DNA of 38,475 nt from Clostridiales bacterium. GTDB lineage: Bacteria > Bacillota > Clostridia > Lachnospirales > Lachnospiraceae. Below the pieces are notes generated by a model. The model did not search any database and had not been told where the DNA came from. It saw only the letters and a program-made list of their open reading frames with translations. This document shows positions 25,887 to 33,638 of this stretch, piece after piece (the first letter of the stretch is position 1; every line of letters starts with the position of its first letter). The translations under genes and the position numbers were made by a program. The stretch is from NCBI GenBank assembly GCA_018365455.1, contig JAGZJZ010000059.1, positions 1 to 38,475 of the forward strand. Direction: 5' to 3'.

Positions 25887-26138
25887 TTAAAAAATTATAA
25901 TTTCGCATATTCTTTTTTCGTTATAAAGCCTGTAAATATGGCCTTTTTTCTCTATTTGCAACTGATTTATTTCTTCTATTTCTATAAAATCATCATCGTC
26001 AATCCCCTCTATATACAGATTATTCCCCATTATGTAACACCCCATTAGCTTTATATTAATATTTTCATTGTTTAGAACAATCATAACCTCCTTCATACCC
26101 ATACTCTTTAAATTTGATACGAACTCATTAATCCCCAA
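25887..26138 (-). CDS. Small protein at the head of the ligA operon
   Basis: An 83-residue protein beginning (TTG)GINEFVSNLKSMGMK, with an alternating hydrophobic/acidic centre (YIEGIDDDDFIEIEEINQLQ) and no family I recognise. The start is TTG at 26138, with GGAGG 9 nt upstream; no ATG has a comparable site. It is the first gene behind the promoter with LexA-like boxes and precedes ligA by 82 bp. First genes of damage-inducible operons are often small regulators or inhibitors, but that is only context. Confidence 0.7.
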   Translation of the reverse strand: MGINEFVSNLKSMGMKEVMIVLNNENINIKLMGCYIMGNNLYIEGIDDDDFIEIEEINQLQIEKKGHIYRLYNEKRICEIIIF

Positions 26139-26171
26139 CTTTCTCTACCTCCAAAATTATTTTCAAAAAAT

Positions 26172-26232
26172 CGAACATATGTTTTGTTCGAATATATGTT
26201 CGTATTATATCACACCATTTTAATGCTTACAA
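26172..26232 (-). promoter_or_regulatory. Promoter with two LexA/DinR-like boxes (ligA operon)
   Basis: On the minus strand, TTGTAA (26227-26232) and TATAAT (26204-26209) are 17 bp apart. Directly downstream, overlapping the predicted start, lie CGAACATATATTCG (26189-26202; one mismatch to CGAACNNNNGTTCG) and AAAACATATGTTCG (26172-26185; two mismatches). Two boxes right after the -10 is a normal arrangement for repression by LexA/DinR. A phage repressor with similar half-sites is the alternative. Confidence 0.7.
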
Positions 26233-26242
26233 CAATTCTCGA

Positions 26243-26280
26243 CAAAAAAAAGTGAACGTTTTATTGAACGCTCACTTTTT
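26243..26280 (-). terminator. Terminator after the recombinase genes
   Basis: A 14-bp stem with one mismatch (AAAAAGTGAGCGTT/AACGTTCACTTTTT on the minus strand) and a 6-base loop is followed by an eight-T run. It ends the recombinase transcription unit just after the stop at 26282 and insulates it from the ligA promoter. Confidence 0.88.
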
Positions 26281-26281
26281 C

Positions 26282-27220
26282 TTAAAAATTCAATTTATTT
26301 ATTTCAGTTTTAAACCACTCCCTTGGAACATAATCGTAGTCCCGCAAAATTTCTTTAACTTTACCATTTCTCAAAATTTCTTCTCCAGAAATCTTTTCAC
26401 TTGAAGCTATATCTACTATTTTATTGTATAATCCTGAAAAATATACTTGTTTGCTTGACAACGCTTCAAATCCTTCGAATCTTTTCCAAAGCTTGAATTT
26501 TGATCCAATCAATGCTCTAATATCTTTAATATAGGATAATGGTTCCATCTCTTCTATATTATAGTTCTCTTTTCTTTTAAATTTTATGACCCATCCCATT
26601 ACCTCAACCTCTACATTACTTGCCGTAACATATTTCTTGGTTCTTATTGCTTGATCCGCATAATTTGCTAATCGTTTTGATATATTAACTGATCTTTTGA
26701 TATATGGTCGTCCATCTTTATCCAAGTTGGATAATTTCATCTTAAGATTTTTAAAATCAATATGTTCCGGTTTTAAAAGAGCAAGTTCCGTGCACATATT
26801 CCCTTTTATACCACTATAAGTGGCATAAATAATAAACTTATCGATTGGATTATACATATAAGATATCAATTCTTCTATTTTACTTTCTGGTATAAAAACA
26901 AAATCATCACTTTTCGCTAGACTTTTGAGATTTTCACTAATTTTTTTGGCAACATTGGTATTATTGTAAACATAACCACGATTAATGCACCAATCAATGT
27001 AATCTTTTATTAAATTGTTATAAAGCCGCAGTGTTGTTAGCGTTTTATTATTTCCATAGAATTTAATCAGTTCGTCTTCCGTAAACTCATAAATATATTT
27101 ATTCTGTAGTCTTTCATTCTCATCAACTAAGTTAAATACAGCTTTTTCCAGATAGTCATTAGTGCTGTTTTCCTGAAGATAATCTCTAATGGTTTCTTGA
27201 CTGAATCCTATATTGTACAT
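26282..27220 (-). CDS. Degenerate tyrosine-recombinase-like protein
   Basis: A 312-residue protein with the plan of a tyrosine recombinase: an N-terminal SAM-like core-binding region (KTLTTLRLYNNLIKDYIDWC) and the start of a catalytic-like domain (YATYSGIKGNMCTELALLKPEHIDF). The catalytic Arg position reads GIKG, a lysine, and I find no HxxR box, second His or plausible nucleophilic Tyr. It is therefore probably not a recombinase but a DNA-binding relative, perhaps a regulator or partner of the integrase encoded just upstream. ATG 27220 has AGGAGGTG at good spacing; an earlier in-frame start at 27238 has none. The terminator follows the stop. Confidence 0.8.
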   Translation of the reverse strand: MYNIGFSQETIRDYLQENSTNDYLEKAVFNLVDENERLQNKYIYEFTEDELIKFYGNNKTLTTLRLYNNLIKDYIDWCINRGYVYNNTNVAKKISENLKSLAKSDDFVFIPESKIEELISYMYNPIDKFIIYATYSGIKGNMCTELALLKPEHIDFKNLKMKLSNLDKDGRPYIKRSVNISKRLANYADQAIRTKKYVTASNVEVEVMGWVIKFKRKENYNIEEMEPLSYIKDIRALIGSKFKLWKRFEGFEALSSKQVYFSGLYNKIVDIASSEKISGEEILRNGKVKEILRDYDYVPREWFKTEINKLNF

Positions 27221-27276
27221 TTTACACACCTCCTGCAATTATAGCTGTATCAATTTAAGTGAATAGATACGCACTA

Positions 27277-28311
27277 TTAGCCTATTATACCCGAACGAAC
27301 ACCTATTTTGCAAGTCATTTTGTCCATTCTTTTAAGTATTTCTTCGGGTTTTACCTTAGTGTCAACATAATATTTTTTTGTTATGCTAACACTTTGATGC
27401 CCCATTGCCTCTGAAGCCTTAGATATATCCCCTGTCTGTTGGTAAACCAGATTTCCATATGTTGTCCTTAATTTATGTGGAGTAATTGGCTTATCAATGG
27501 TCTGTGTATATTTTCTTACTATTTCTCTTATAGAATTCGTATGTATACGACGAAAACCCCCTTTCCACTTTGTAATAAATAAAGCAGCACTATTTTTACC
27601 AGCAGATCTTAATATCTCTTGTCTGATATCTAACCACTCTCTGATCTCATCTTCCAGAAAATCATTGAAATAAATAGATTTTTTTGCATTCTCTTTTTCT
27701 ATTACAACAATTTCTCTTTTTTCTAAATTTATATCGCTTATGTTAATTTCTGACAAGGCGGTAACTCTTAATCCGGTCAAAATTGGTATTAAAACTAATA
27801 GTTTATCCCGTTGAATCCATTTACTCTGCCTAGCCTTCATCCTATTTGTTCCAATTCCATATTTTATATTATTTATAATCTCGCTTATTTCTTCTTCACT
27901 CAGAGAAAGGATCTGTCTATTTTCTATTCTTTCTCTTGGTGCAGCTATTTCATCCCAAAAAATATAGGACAAAATCCGTTTATTATACAGGTATTTGTGA
28001 AACCGTTTAATAGCGCTTATCCTGACTTTCCTTGAACTAAGATTCTTTAATCCATTTTTTGCTTCATACATACTCAAATAGCTTAAATACATATTAAAGT
28101 TATCGTAAGTAAGTTTTTCAGCAAGATCTGTCTCTGCTGGATAATTCATGTAATCCAGGAAATTAGCAACATAAAGAATATAATCTTTTTTTGATGTTTC
28201 CTGCATATCAGAAAGCGAATAATAAAATCCTTTGAAATATTCTGGTTTCCCCTCTAATCGCTGCTTATTTTTTTCTTGATTCTCTATAAAATGTTCTAAT
28301 CTACCGTTCAT
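27277..28311 (-). CDS. Tyrosine recombinase / phage integrase
   Basis: A 344-residue site-specific recombinase likely to integrate and excise the element or to resolve its copies. The catalytic set is complete: Arg182 in TGLRVTALSEI, a beta-hairpin Lys region, HKLR (His279, Arg282), GHQS (His305) and a nucleophilic Tyr in ITKKYYVDT. The N-terminal core-binding domain spans about residues 35-115. GAGGTGG precedes ATG 28311. It is followed by a degenerate relative in the same operon. No att site or repeat pair can be named in this window. Confidence 0.93.
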   Translation of the reverse strand: MNGRLEHFIENQEKNKQRLEGKPEYFKGFYYSLSDMQETSKKDYILYVANFLDYMNYPAETDLAEKLTYDNFNMYLSYLSMYEAKNGLKNLSSRKVRISAIKRFHKYLYNKRILSYIFWDEIAAPRERIENRQILSLSEEEISEIINNIKYGIGTNRMKARQSKWIQRDKLLVLIPILTGLRVTALSEINISDINLEKREIVVIEKENAKKSIYFNDFLEDEIREWLDIRQEILRSAGKNSAALFITKWKGGFRRIHTNSIREIVRKYTQTIDKPITPHKLRTTYGNLVYQQTGDISKASEAMGHQSVSITKKYYVDTKVKPEEILKRMDKMTCKIGVRSGIIG

Positions 28312-28333
28312 CTTTCCACCTCATTTTTGCGTA

Positions 28334-28362
28334 CAAAAAAAGAACAGGAGAAACCCGTTCTT
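28334..28362 (-). terminator. Terminator ending the accessory operon
   Basis: On the minus strand AAGAACGGG and CCTGTTCTT form a 9-bp stem (one G.U) with loop TTTCT, followed by seven T residues. It stands between the small membrane-protein gene and the integrase, closing the operon that begins at 34067. Confidence 0.85.
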
Positions 28363-28388
28363 AAATAAAAGTTGATTAAATTTTACCT

Positions 28389-28550
28389 TTATCTAGGATT
28401 GTAATTCTTCCAATGAATCCCTGCTCCAATCCATGAAGCAACAACAATAAAGCTCGCTATTTCTGATCCACCTGAAAACACGCCTAGTATAAGACCAAAA
28501 ACTGTTCCCACCACTGCAATTACTAGTGATTCAAAGCCAACATTCGTCAT
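28389..28550 (-). CDS. Small hydrophobic membrane protein
   Basis: A 53-residue protein beginning MTNVGFESLVIAVVG. Two hydrophobic segments (LVIAVVGTVFGLILGVF and IASFIVVASWIGAGI) predict a small two-pass membrane protein with a short basic tail. CAGGAGG stands 8 nt before ATG 28550. It is the last gene of the accessory operon, before the terminator. Size and layout would suit a holin-like or toxin-like peptide, but nothing is diagnostic. Confidence 0.68.
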   Translation of the reverse strand: MTNVGFESLVIAVVGTVFGLILGVFSGGSEIASFIVVASWIGAGIHWKNYNPR

Positions 28551-28569
28551 AGCTCTTTCCTCCTGATTT

Positions 28570-28713
28570 TTATTTTAATTTTATTCTTACTTCCTTTACT
28601 GATAGGCAGTATTGTCTAGCAACTGCCTTTATGTCTTGAATCTCTTTATATGCGTTCCGGATGTCTTCTACATGATCCTCTATTGGCTCCGGTTCATTCA
28701 TAAATTTTTCCAT
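28570..28713 (-). CDS. Small helical protein of unknown function
   Basis: A 47-residue protein beginning MEKFMNEPEPIEDHVED and predicted helical (IRNAYKEIQDIKAVARQY). AAAGGAG stands at good spacing before ATG 28713. The second half (AVARQYCLSVKEVRIKLK) resembles a helix-turn-helix of the type found in small phage DNA-binding proteins, though it is too short to be sure. It lies between the DUF262-like gene and the small membrane protein. Confidence 0.65.
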   Translation of the reverse strand: MEKFMNEPEPIEDHVEDIRNAYKEIQDIKAVARQYCLSVKEVRIKLK

Positions 28714-28738
28714 TTATTCTCCTTTAAAAGCAACAATT

Positions 28739-29275
28739 CTACGCCAATTTATCTAACATCCTTTTTACCCGTTCAATTTCATCTTTTGTATGAGGAGTAC
28801 CACCAGCATTCATATCAATATACCACTGCAATACTTCTTTCTCAGTCTTCAAATCATTTACATTAACAATAAGAGTATGTTGATTCGCCATTCTTGGATC
28901 ATCAAATTCTTTAAAATATGACCCAAAAACTTTTATTTCATTATTGATAAACTTACATATAGCAGTTAATCTTTGTAGACCATCAACGCATACATAATCA
29001 TCGTATTCGCCAGATTTCACTTGATAGTGCCACGATGGGCAATTAAAATATACTACATTACCAGATTTTCCACCTCTTAAAAAGAATTTCAGCCATGCAA
29101 TTTGCTGTTCTTCTGTCCAAACATGTCCACGTTGAAAGGTTGGATTCAATTGCAAATTCATTTCTTCTTGTTCGTTTTTAATCCATGAAGGAATTCGTCT
29201 AATATCCATATTGACTTGATAATTTCCATCTCTCGTAAATTGGGGGATATTCGCGAACTTTGTAATCTTACCCAT
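28739..29275 (-). CDS. DUF262-like protein (ParB/Srx fold), N-terminal-domain only
   Basis: A 178-residue protein with the core of DUF262: NPTFQRGHVWTEEQQIAWL, then VCVDGLQRLTAICKF (the DGQQR-like motif, here DGLQR) and a later WYIDMNAGGTPHT. Larger DUF262 proteins such as GmrS/GmrD and BrxU carry an HNH nuclease and act in defence against modified DNA; here no HNH half follows, so only the NTP-binding-like domain is present. ATG 29275 has AAGGAG 7 nt upstream, inside the end of the previous gene. Whether it is a nuclease subunit, a regulator or a decoy cannot be told from the sequence. Confidence 0.78.
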   Translation of the reverse strand: MGKITKFANIPQFTRDGNYQVNMDIRRIPSWIKNEQEEMNLQLNPTFQRGHVWTEEQQIAWLKFFLRGGKSGNVVYFNCPSWHYQVKSGEYDDYVCVDGLQRLTAICKFINNEIKVFGSYFKEFDDPRMANQHTLIVNVNDLKTEKEVLQWYIDMNAGGTPHTKDEIERVKRMLDKLA

Positions 29276-29276
29276 A

Positions 29277-29678
29277 TCAAAGCTCCTTCCCACAATTCGG
29301 ACAGCACTTTACCTTATACCGCATCGACATTCCCTTAATCGTAGTCAACATATTTCCTCTACTGTCTACAAGAGCATTATTCTCATCATCAGCCCAATAT
29401 AGAGCCTCATCGCCTTGGCAGCAATCGCAACCAGCGTTTCGCTTTTCTTTCTTATTAAGTGAATCAATAGTAAATCCATTATTCTTACAATACTGAACAT
29501 CCTCAATCCTGATTTCCTCATCAGTATGAGCCTGTTCCCGACTCTGAACAGTATGTACCGAGTATTCATTATCTCTAAATAACTGAATCACAGAAACAAT
29601 ATCATATGCTAAACCCGTTCCATAGAATCGTTCACCCTTTGAGTCAACACCTGTAACTTTATATCTATTCTTCGTCAT
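29277..29678 (-). CDS. Protein with C-terminal zinc ribbon
   Basis: A 133-residue protein starting MTKNRYKVTGVDSKGERF. The first half is alpha/beta with no family I know. The C-terminal half contains GCDCCQGDEALYW and KCCPNCGKEL, two cysteine knuckles about 45 residues apart, of the form common in small phage zinc-ribbon proteins. GAGGTGAG precedes the ATG. It overlaps the ribosome site of the DUF262-like gene, so the two are coupled. Confidence 0.75.
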   Translation of the reverse strand: MTKNRYKVTGVDSKGERFYGTGLAYDIVSVIQLFRDNEYSVHTVQSREQAHTDEEIRIEDVQYCKNNGFTIDSLNKKEKRNAGCDCCQGDEALYWADDENNALVDSRGNMLTTIKGMSMRYKVKCCPNCGKEL

Positions 29679-29713
29679 TTTCTCACCTCGCTCATTCTAT
29701 TCTTCCAATCATA

Positions 29714-29947
29714 TTATATTGGCATGATATCAACTACATTTTCACAGTCTATAGTAATTAATCCATTGTCAGTGTCAATGTCAAAGCATTGAGATAATCC
29801 ACCAACTTCAACAAGTGTACCTTCACAAATTTCGCCAGTTGATAGCTTTATTTTTAATCCATGTCCTTCAGAAATATAAAACACAGAACCACCTTTTTGA
29901 AATTTATATTCCTGGGAAATCATTAATCTTTCCATATTAATTTTCAC
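29714..29947 (-). CDS. Small beta-rich protein of unknown function
   Basis: A 77-residue protein. The pattern of short strands (SVFYISEGHGLKIKLSTG, CEGTLVEVGGLSQCFDI, GLITIDCENVVDIMPI) suggests a small barrel, somewhat like SH3- or Hfq-like folds, but no family is recognised. The start is uncertain between GTG 29947 and ATG 29935; neither has a strong ribosome site. It lies between the SEFIR gene and the zinc-ribbon gene in the accessory operon. Confidence 0.62.
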   Translation of the reverse strand: MKINMERLMISQEYKFQKGGSVFYISEGHGLKIKLSTGEICEGTLVEVGGLSQCFDIDTDNGLITIDCENVVDIMPI

Positions 29948-29983
29948 TCTCTTTCTTCCAATAAATACCGGATTTCATAGCAA

Positions 29984-31426
29984 CTAATTTCTAAGTCCTA
30001 ATTCATCATATTTGATATATTGACACAAAATTGGTGCATCATCAAAAGAACTACTATACCTATGCACTTGAGTTACCTTATTAGCAATACTATTCTCTAT
30101 CTCTTTGAACCTTTTCTTAAAATCTTCTACCCTCTCATATCCAAAAATAGTAGCTGCATTTTCTAAGTGTTCTATGGATTGTAGAGTAATTGCAAATCGT
30201 CGCATTAATTGATTCTCATATCCGCCATACACGTATAGTAGCGGAAACCATAACCAAGGGTTCTTATAATTATCTATAAACATTGCCACATTATAACATA
30301 GTGAATCTGCAAAAACTAAATCATTTTTTGAACATACATCAGTGTTTATATTATTCATCCAATATTGGGCTGTTCCGGAGTAATATTTCTTACCATCTTG
30401 ATGTTGGACTGCATTATCAAAATTTTGGTTTAAATAATAAAATATATTGAAACTTTGGGCGTTTCCCTTATAATAATCACTCACGAAATACGTTTTAGTC
30501 AAAGTATAAGAAATAGCTGCATAGTTCTTACTTTTATAGTATATTGCTATAAGATATATAAATATTTCATGCAATAATGTTTTTTGTATTTCATTAACAT
30601 AACCTCCTCGACCTTTTAGATCCTCACATACTTCTTCTAATTTAGATGCTACTAACTTTTCTCCAGTATCTACAAAAGGAATATAACTCAATAAATGTAA
30701 AAATTCGTCACGTAGTGATTTTGTCTCAGCATATAACGCAATATAGTCTTTATGCTCAAGTTTTTCTACGGTTTCATCTTTTTTAAAATGTATAAATCTA
30801 TTTTTAAAATCTGAAAGAAATAATTCGAACTGCTCAATTTTCGCTTTGTGTGGTAAATTATTTCTTAAGGCACTAAATTTATTTCTCACTTTTGTATTTA
30901 TTGTTGTAGTCGAATCAATCCATGCAGGTCTACTTCCAATCTCGGGTTTTTTTACAATTTCTACACCATATAGTCGTTTTGCAAGTCTTTCATACTCATC
31001 ATCATAGTTCTCTTCTTTAGACAAATCAAAATGCAGTAATCCTTTTAGATAAGCAGGTTTAGGAACTTCGCCTTCTAAACCCCGTTCAAAAATAATAGGT
31101 AAAAATTTTTCTTGATTAACTTTATTATAAATTGCAGGAGAAATTATTTGAGTTTCAGTTCCCACACCACCACTACGTTCATTTGCTTTTATTTCATATT
31201 CTGGATCAAGAAGTATCAATACATTAGTAATTTCTGAATCAGTTACACTTTTTTCCATAAATGCATATGTATCATTGCCTTCTTTTAGTGACCATTTGTC
31301 TAATACGACTTCAATACCATCCCTCATTAAATCTCTTGCCAATGCTATAACTTTTTCTTGGTATTCTTTTGATCCCCACGCATAGGAAATAAAGACTTTA
31401 GGGTTTTCAATGCCAGGACTACTCAT
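29984..31426 (-). CDS. SEFIR-domain protein, candidate abortive-infection effector
   Basis: A 480-residue protein with an N-terminal SEFIR domain, a relative of TIR (residues about 9-150): KVFISYAWGSKEYQEKV, then GIEVVLDKWSLKEGND and TNVLILLDPEY. SEFIR proteins in bacteria have been found as anti-phage defence genes, with NAD+ loss as the suggested mechanism. The remaining 330 residues are helical, with no recognised repeat, and probably sense or oligomerise. AGGAGG... a strong GGAGG site precedes ATG 31426. It follows the K+ channel gene by about 90 bp within the KptA-channel-SEFIR run, so a joint system is plausible. Confidence 0.87.
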   Translation of the reverse strand: MSSPGIENPKVFISYAWGSKEYQEKVIALARDLMRDGIEVVLDKWSLKEGNDTYAFMEKSVTDSEITNVLILLDPEYEIKANERSGGVGTETQIISPAIYNKVNQEKFLPIIFERGLEGEVPKPAYLKGLLHFDLSKEENYDDEYERLAKRLYGVEIVKKPEIGSRPAWIDSTTTINTKVRNKFSALRNNLPHKAKIEQFELFLSDFKNRFIHFKKDETVEKLEHKDYIALYAETKSLRDEFLHLLSYIPFVDTGEKLVASKLEEVCEDLKGRGGYVNEIQKTLLHEIFIYLIAIYYKSKNYAAISYTLTKTYFVSDYYKGNAQSFNIFYYLNQNFDNAVQHQDGKKYYSGTAQYWMNNINTDVCSKNDLVFADSLCYNVAMFIDNYKNPWLWFPLLYVYGGYENQLMRRFAITLQSIEHLENAATIFGYERVEDFKKRFKEIENSIANKVTQVHRYSSSFDDAPILCQYIKYDELGLRN

Positions 31427-31515
31427 ATTTTTATACCTCCAATATATTCTATATTATCCAAACAGTAAATTTAATAATTCTTCTAATTCATTCAGGTCTT
31501 TTTGAAATAACAAAA

Positions 31516-32250
31516 TTATTCTTTGTCGTCATTAATATGTAGTTCTTCAATTAATCCAGCTGTAATTATACCTGCAGGTAAAGCCACAATAGCAATACCG
31601 AAAACGGAAGAAAAAATCGTGACTATCCTTCCAATAGTTGTAACTGGATATATATCTCCATAGCCTACTGTAGTTAAGGAAACAGTTGCCCAATAAACTG
31701 CATCAAAAAAATTTCCAAATGTTTCAGGCTCTACATTGAAAATTACTAATGCAGAAATAATAACATATCCAAGCGCAATACCACCCACTGCTATAAGCGC
31801 TTCTTTTTGTCTCTTAAATACATTACAAATTAAAGCGACATTTTTAGAGTATCTAATGGATTTAAACACTCTGAATATTCTAAATGATCTCAACATTCTA
31901 AATATCTTAAATAATTTAAAACCACTATTCAGTAACGTAAGAGACGGTAAGATAGATAGTAAATCTATTATTGCCATAGGAGAAAAAGGATATATAAAAT
32001 AAGACCGTATACCTTTTCCTATTTTGAAATCTGCTGTCATCAATCTCATAATATAATCAACTATAAATATTGTGACAGTTATTTTATCAATTTCAATAAA
32101 TACTCTGTTTGTTTCCTTAAATGCCAACGGTATTATACTAGCAGCTATAGTAATCAACATAAAGATATCATACATATAACTAACTCTTCCTGAATATTCA
32201 CTAGCCACCTCAACTGTTTCATAAACACGTTTTCTAATATTATAGCTAAT
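31516..32250 (-). CDS. Voltage-gated-type potassium channel
   Basis: A six-helix Kv-like channel subunit. Segments S1-S3 come first, S4 carries regularly spaced arginines (KIFRMLRSFRIFRVFKSIR), and the pore has the K+ selectivity filter TTVGYGD between S5 and S6. It would sit in the inner membrane and pass K+. GTG 32208 is the first ordinary start, but it has no ribosome site and would remove the usual RKRVYE helix before S1. The frame is open upstream. GGAGG at 32260-32264 is 9 nt before ATT (32248-32250), which overlaps the TAG stop of kptA (ATTAG). That gives 244 residues. The channel call is very secure; the ATT start is inferred. Confidence 0.93.
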   Translation of the reverse strand: MSYNIRKRVYETVEVASEYSGRVSYMYDIFMLITIAASIIPLAFKETNRVFIEIDKITVTIFIVDYIMRLMTADFKIGKGIRSYFIYPFSPMAIIDLLSILPSLTLLNSGFKLFKIFRMLRSFRIFRVFKSIRYSKNVALICNVFKRQKEALIAVGGIALGYVIISALVIFNVEPETFGNFFDAVYWATVSLTTVGYGDIYPVTTIGRIVTIFSSVFGIAIVALPAGIITAGLIEELHINDDKE

Positions 32251-32812
32251 TAAATAACACCTCCCGCATGTTTATATAATCTGCTGGTACATCTTTCGTT
32301 AGCCACACTCCATTCTCCGACAAATAAAATTTATATCCATCACGATGCATTTTTCCTGCATCTATTTGCAACACTGTCGGCTCTCCATGTCTTTTACCTA
32401 CTTTTACAGCTGCCTCATGATTTTTTGATAAGTGAACATACAGCCTGCTCATAGATTGCAACCCATCTTTAAATATAGATTCCAAAAATCTTTTTGCCGT
32501 TCCATGGTATAAAGTAGAAGGTGGTTCCTGCTCCTTTAATTCCACGTCTACTTTAACACTATGCCCCTGGTTGGCTCTGATCAACGTTTTGTCCTGGTTA
32601 AAACTATAGCGACTTTTCTCGTCACTTCTCACAATCTCCTCCAAAATTTCCATTGTTATCTGATGTCCATGTCCACTCTTGTTTATACCCTCTATTAGTT
32701 CATTTACATTCGCCCATCCATGCTCCTCCAATGTAATACCAACAGCTTCTGGCTTATGTCGGAGAATTAAGCTAATAAATACGCTTAATTTATTTTCTTT
32801 CTTTTTTTCCAT
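32246..32812 (-). CDS. kptA: RNA 2'-phosphotransferase (Tpt1/KptA family)
   Basis: A 188-residue enzyme that transfers a 2'-phosphate from RNA to NAD+ through an ADP-ribosylated intermediate. The family motifs are complete: LILRHKPEAVGI, IRANQGHSVKVDVEL, LYHGTAKRFLESI and SRLYVHLSKNHEAAVKVG, supplying the Arg-His-Arg-Arg set. Bacterial KptA substrates are uncertain; proposed ones include repair-generated 2'-phosphates and nucleic-acid ends. ATG 32812 has AGGA upstream; longer in-frame starts add a poorly conserved leader. It is translationally coupled to the K+ channel and is close to a SEFIR gene, so an NAD-linked defence or counter-defence link is possible. Confidence 0.92.
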   Translation of the reverse strand: MEKKKENKLSVFISLILRHKPEAVGITLEEHGWANVNELIEGINKSGHGHQITMEILEEIVRSDEKSRYSFNQDKTLIRANQGHSVKVDVELKEQEPPSTLYHGTAKRFLESIFKDGLQSMSRLYVHLSKNHEAAVKVGKRHGEPTVLQIDAGKMHRDGYKFYLSENGVWLTKDVPADYINMREVLFN

Positions 32813-32820
32813 CAAATATC

Positions 32821-33618
32821 CTAATACGTATGTATTCTTTCTTCTCGTATTTTCCCCTCTGGAGTAATATATATGGTAACATAATCCAGGCTGCAATCTT
32901 CTTTCTCATCATTGCAGTCTGTCTGCCCTTTGTATATTTCTAAGTCAGCATTGGCTAATTTAGCCTTCCGGATAACATTTTCAATAGCACTTAGCGGTAT
33001 AGTCACATTTGAATTCCAAAGTAAATCATAATAAATTTCCTCTGCTATACTAAGATCTTTATAAATACAAGATATAATTTCGTTTCCATGCGCATCTACT
33101 ATCGTGAATGTGCCCTTATCAACTGGTACGGGTTTATTATTTTCATCTCTAAACCCGTAAAATTTATTATCTATTTTTTTATCAACCATATCCTGAAGTA
33201 CCTTCGTACAAATTATCGTTGCTGCATCTATCATAAATTCTTCTACAGACATTTTGTTTGCTTCTTTTAACTGCTCGTCCGAAAGGAAGTCATCATTGTC
33301 CAGCCAATCCTCTCCGAACAGTTTAGTACACATTACATTTTGAGTATCTAATTTCTTTTTATGTAACATATATTTTAATCTTTCTCCAGAAATATACGGT
33401 GAAAATTCTTGTTGATAGCCTGAATTCCAAGTAACGCTAATATACCTATGATCGTCTCCTAAATCTTGTAGCAATAGGACTTTATAATTTAATAGCCCAC
33501 CCTCAGAATCTAATTTGGGAAATCCACACAATAAATAATTGATACTAAAATCCCCCTTATTAGCTTCTAACATATGGTTTATTAACTTTTTAAATCTTTC
33601 TGTAATTTTTATTTTCAT
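32821..33618 (-). CDS. Unknown 265-residue protein, second gene of the accessory operon
   Basis: A soluble protein beginning MKIKITERFKKLINHML. It has regular alpha/beta character (YKVLLLQDLGDDHRYISVTWN; GTFTIVDAHGNEIISCIYKD) and an acidic, cysteine-poor interior, but no motif I recognise. GAGGGAC precedes ATG 33618. It is followed 8 bp later by kptA, so it may belong to the KptA-channel-SEFIR group. A role as sensor or partner is possible but not shown. Confidence 0.78.
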   Translation of the reverse strand: MKIKITERFKKLINHMLEANKGDFSINYLLCGFPKLDSEGGLLNYKVLLLQDLGDDHRYISVTWNSGYQQEFSPYISGERLKYMLHKKKLDTQNVMCTKLFGEDWLDNDDFLSDEQLKEANKMSVEEFMIDAATIICTKVLQDMVDKKIDNKFYGFRDENNKPVPVDKGTFTIVDAHGNEIISCIYKDLSIAEEIYYDLLWNSNVTIPLSAIENVIRKAKLANADLEIYKGQTDCNDEKEDCSLDYVTIYITPEGKIREERIHTY

Positions 33619-33638
33619 AACTGTCCCTCTTTCTGTTT

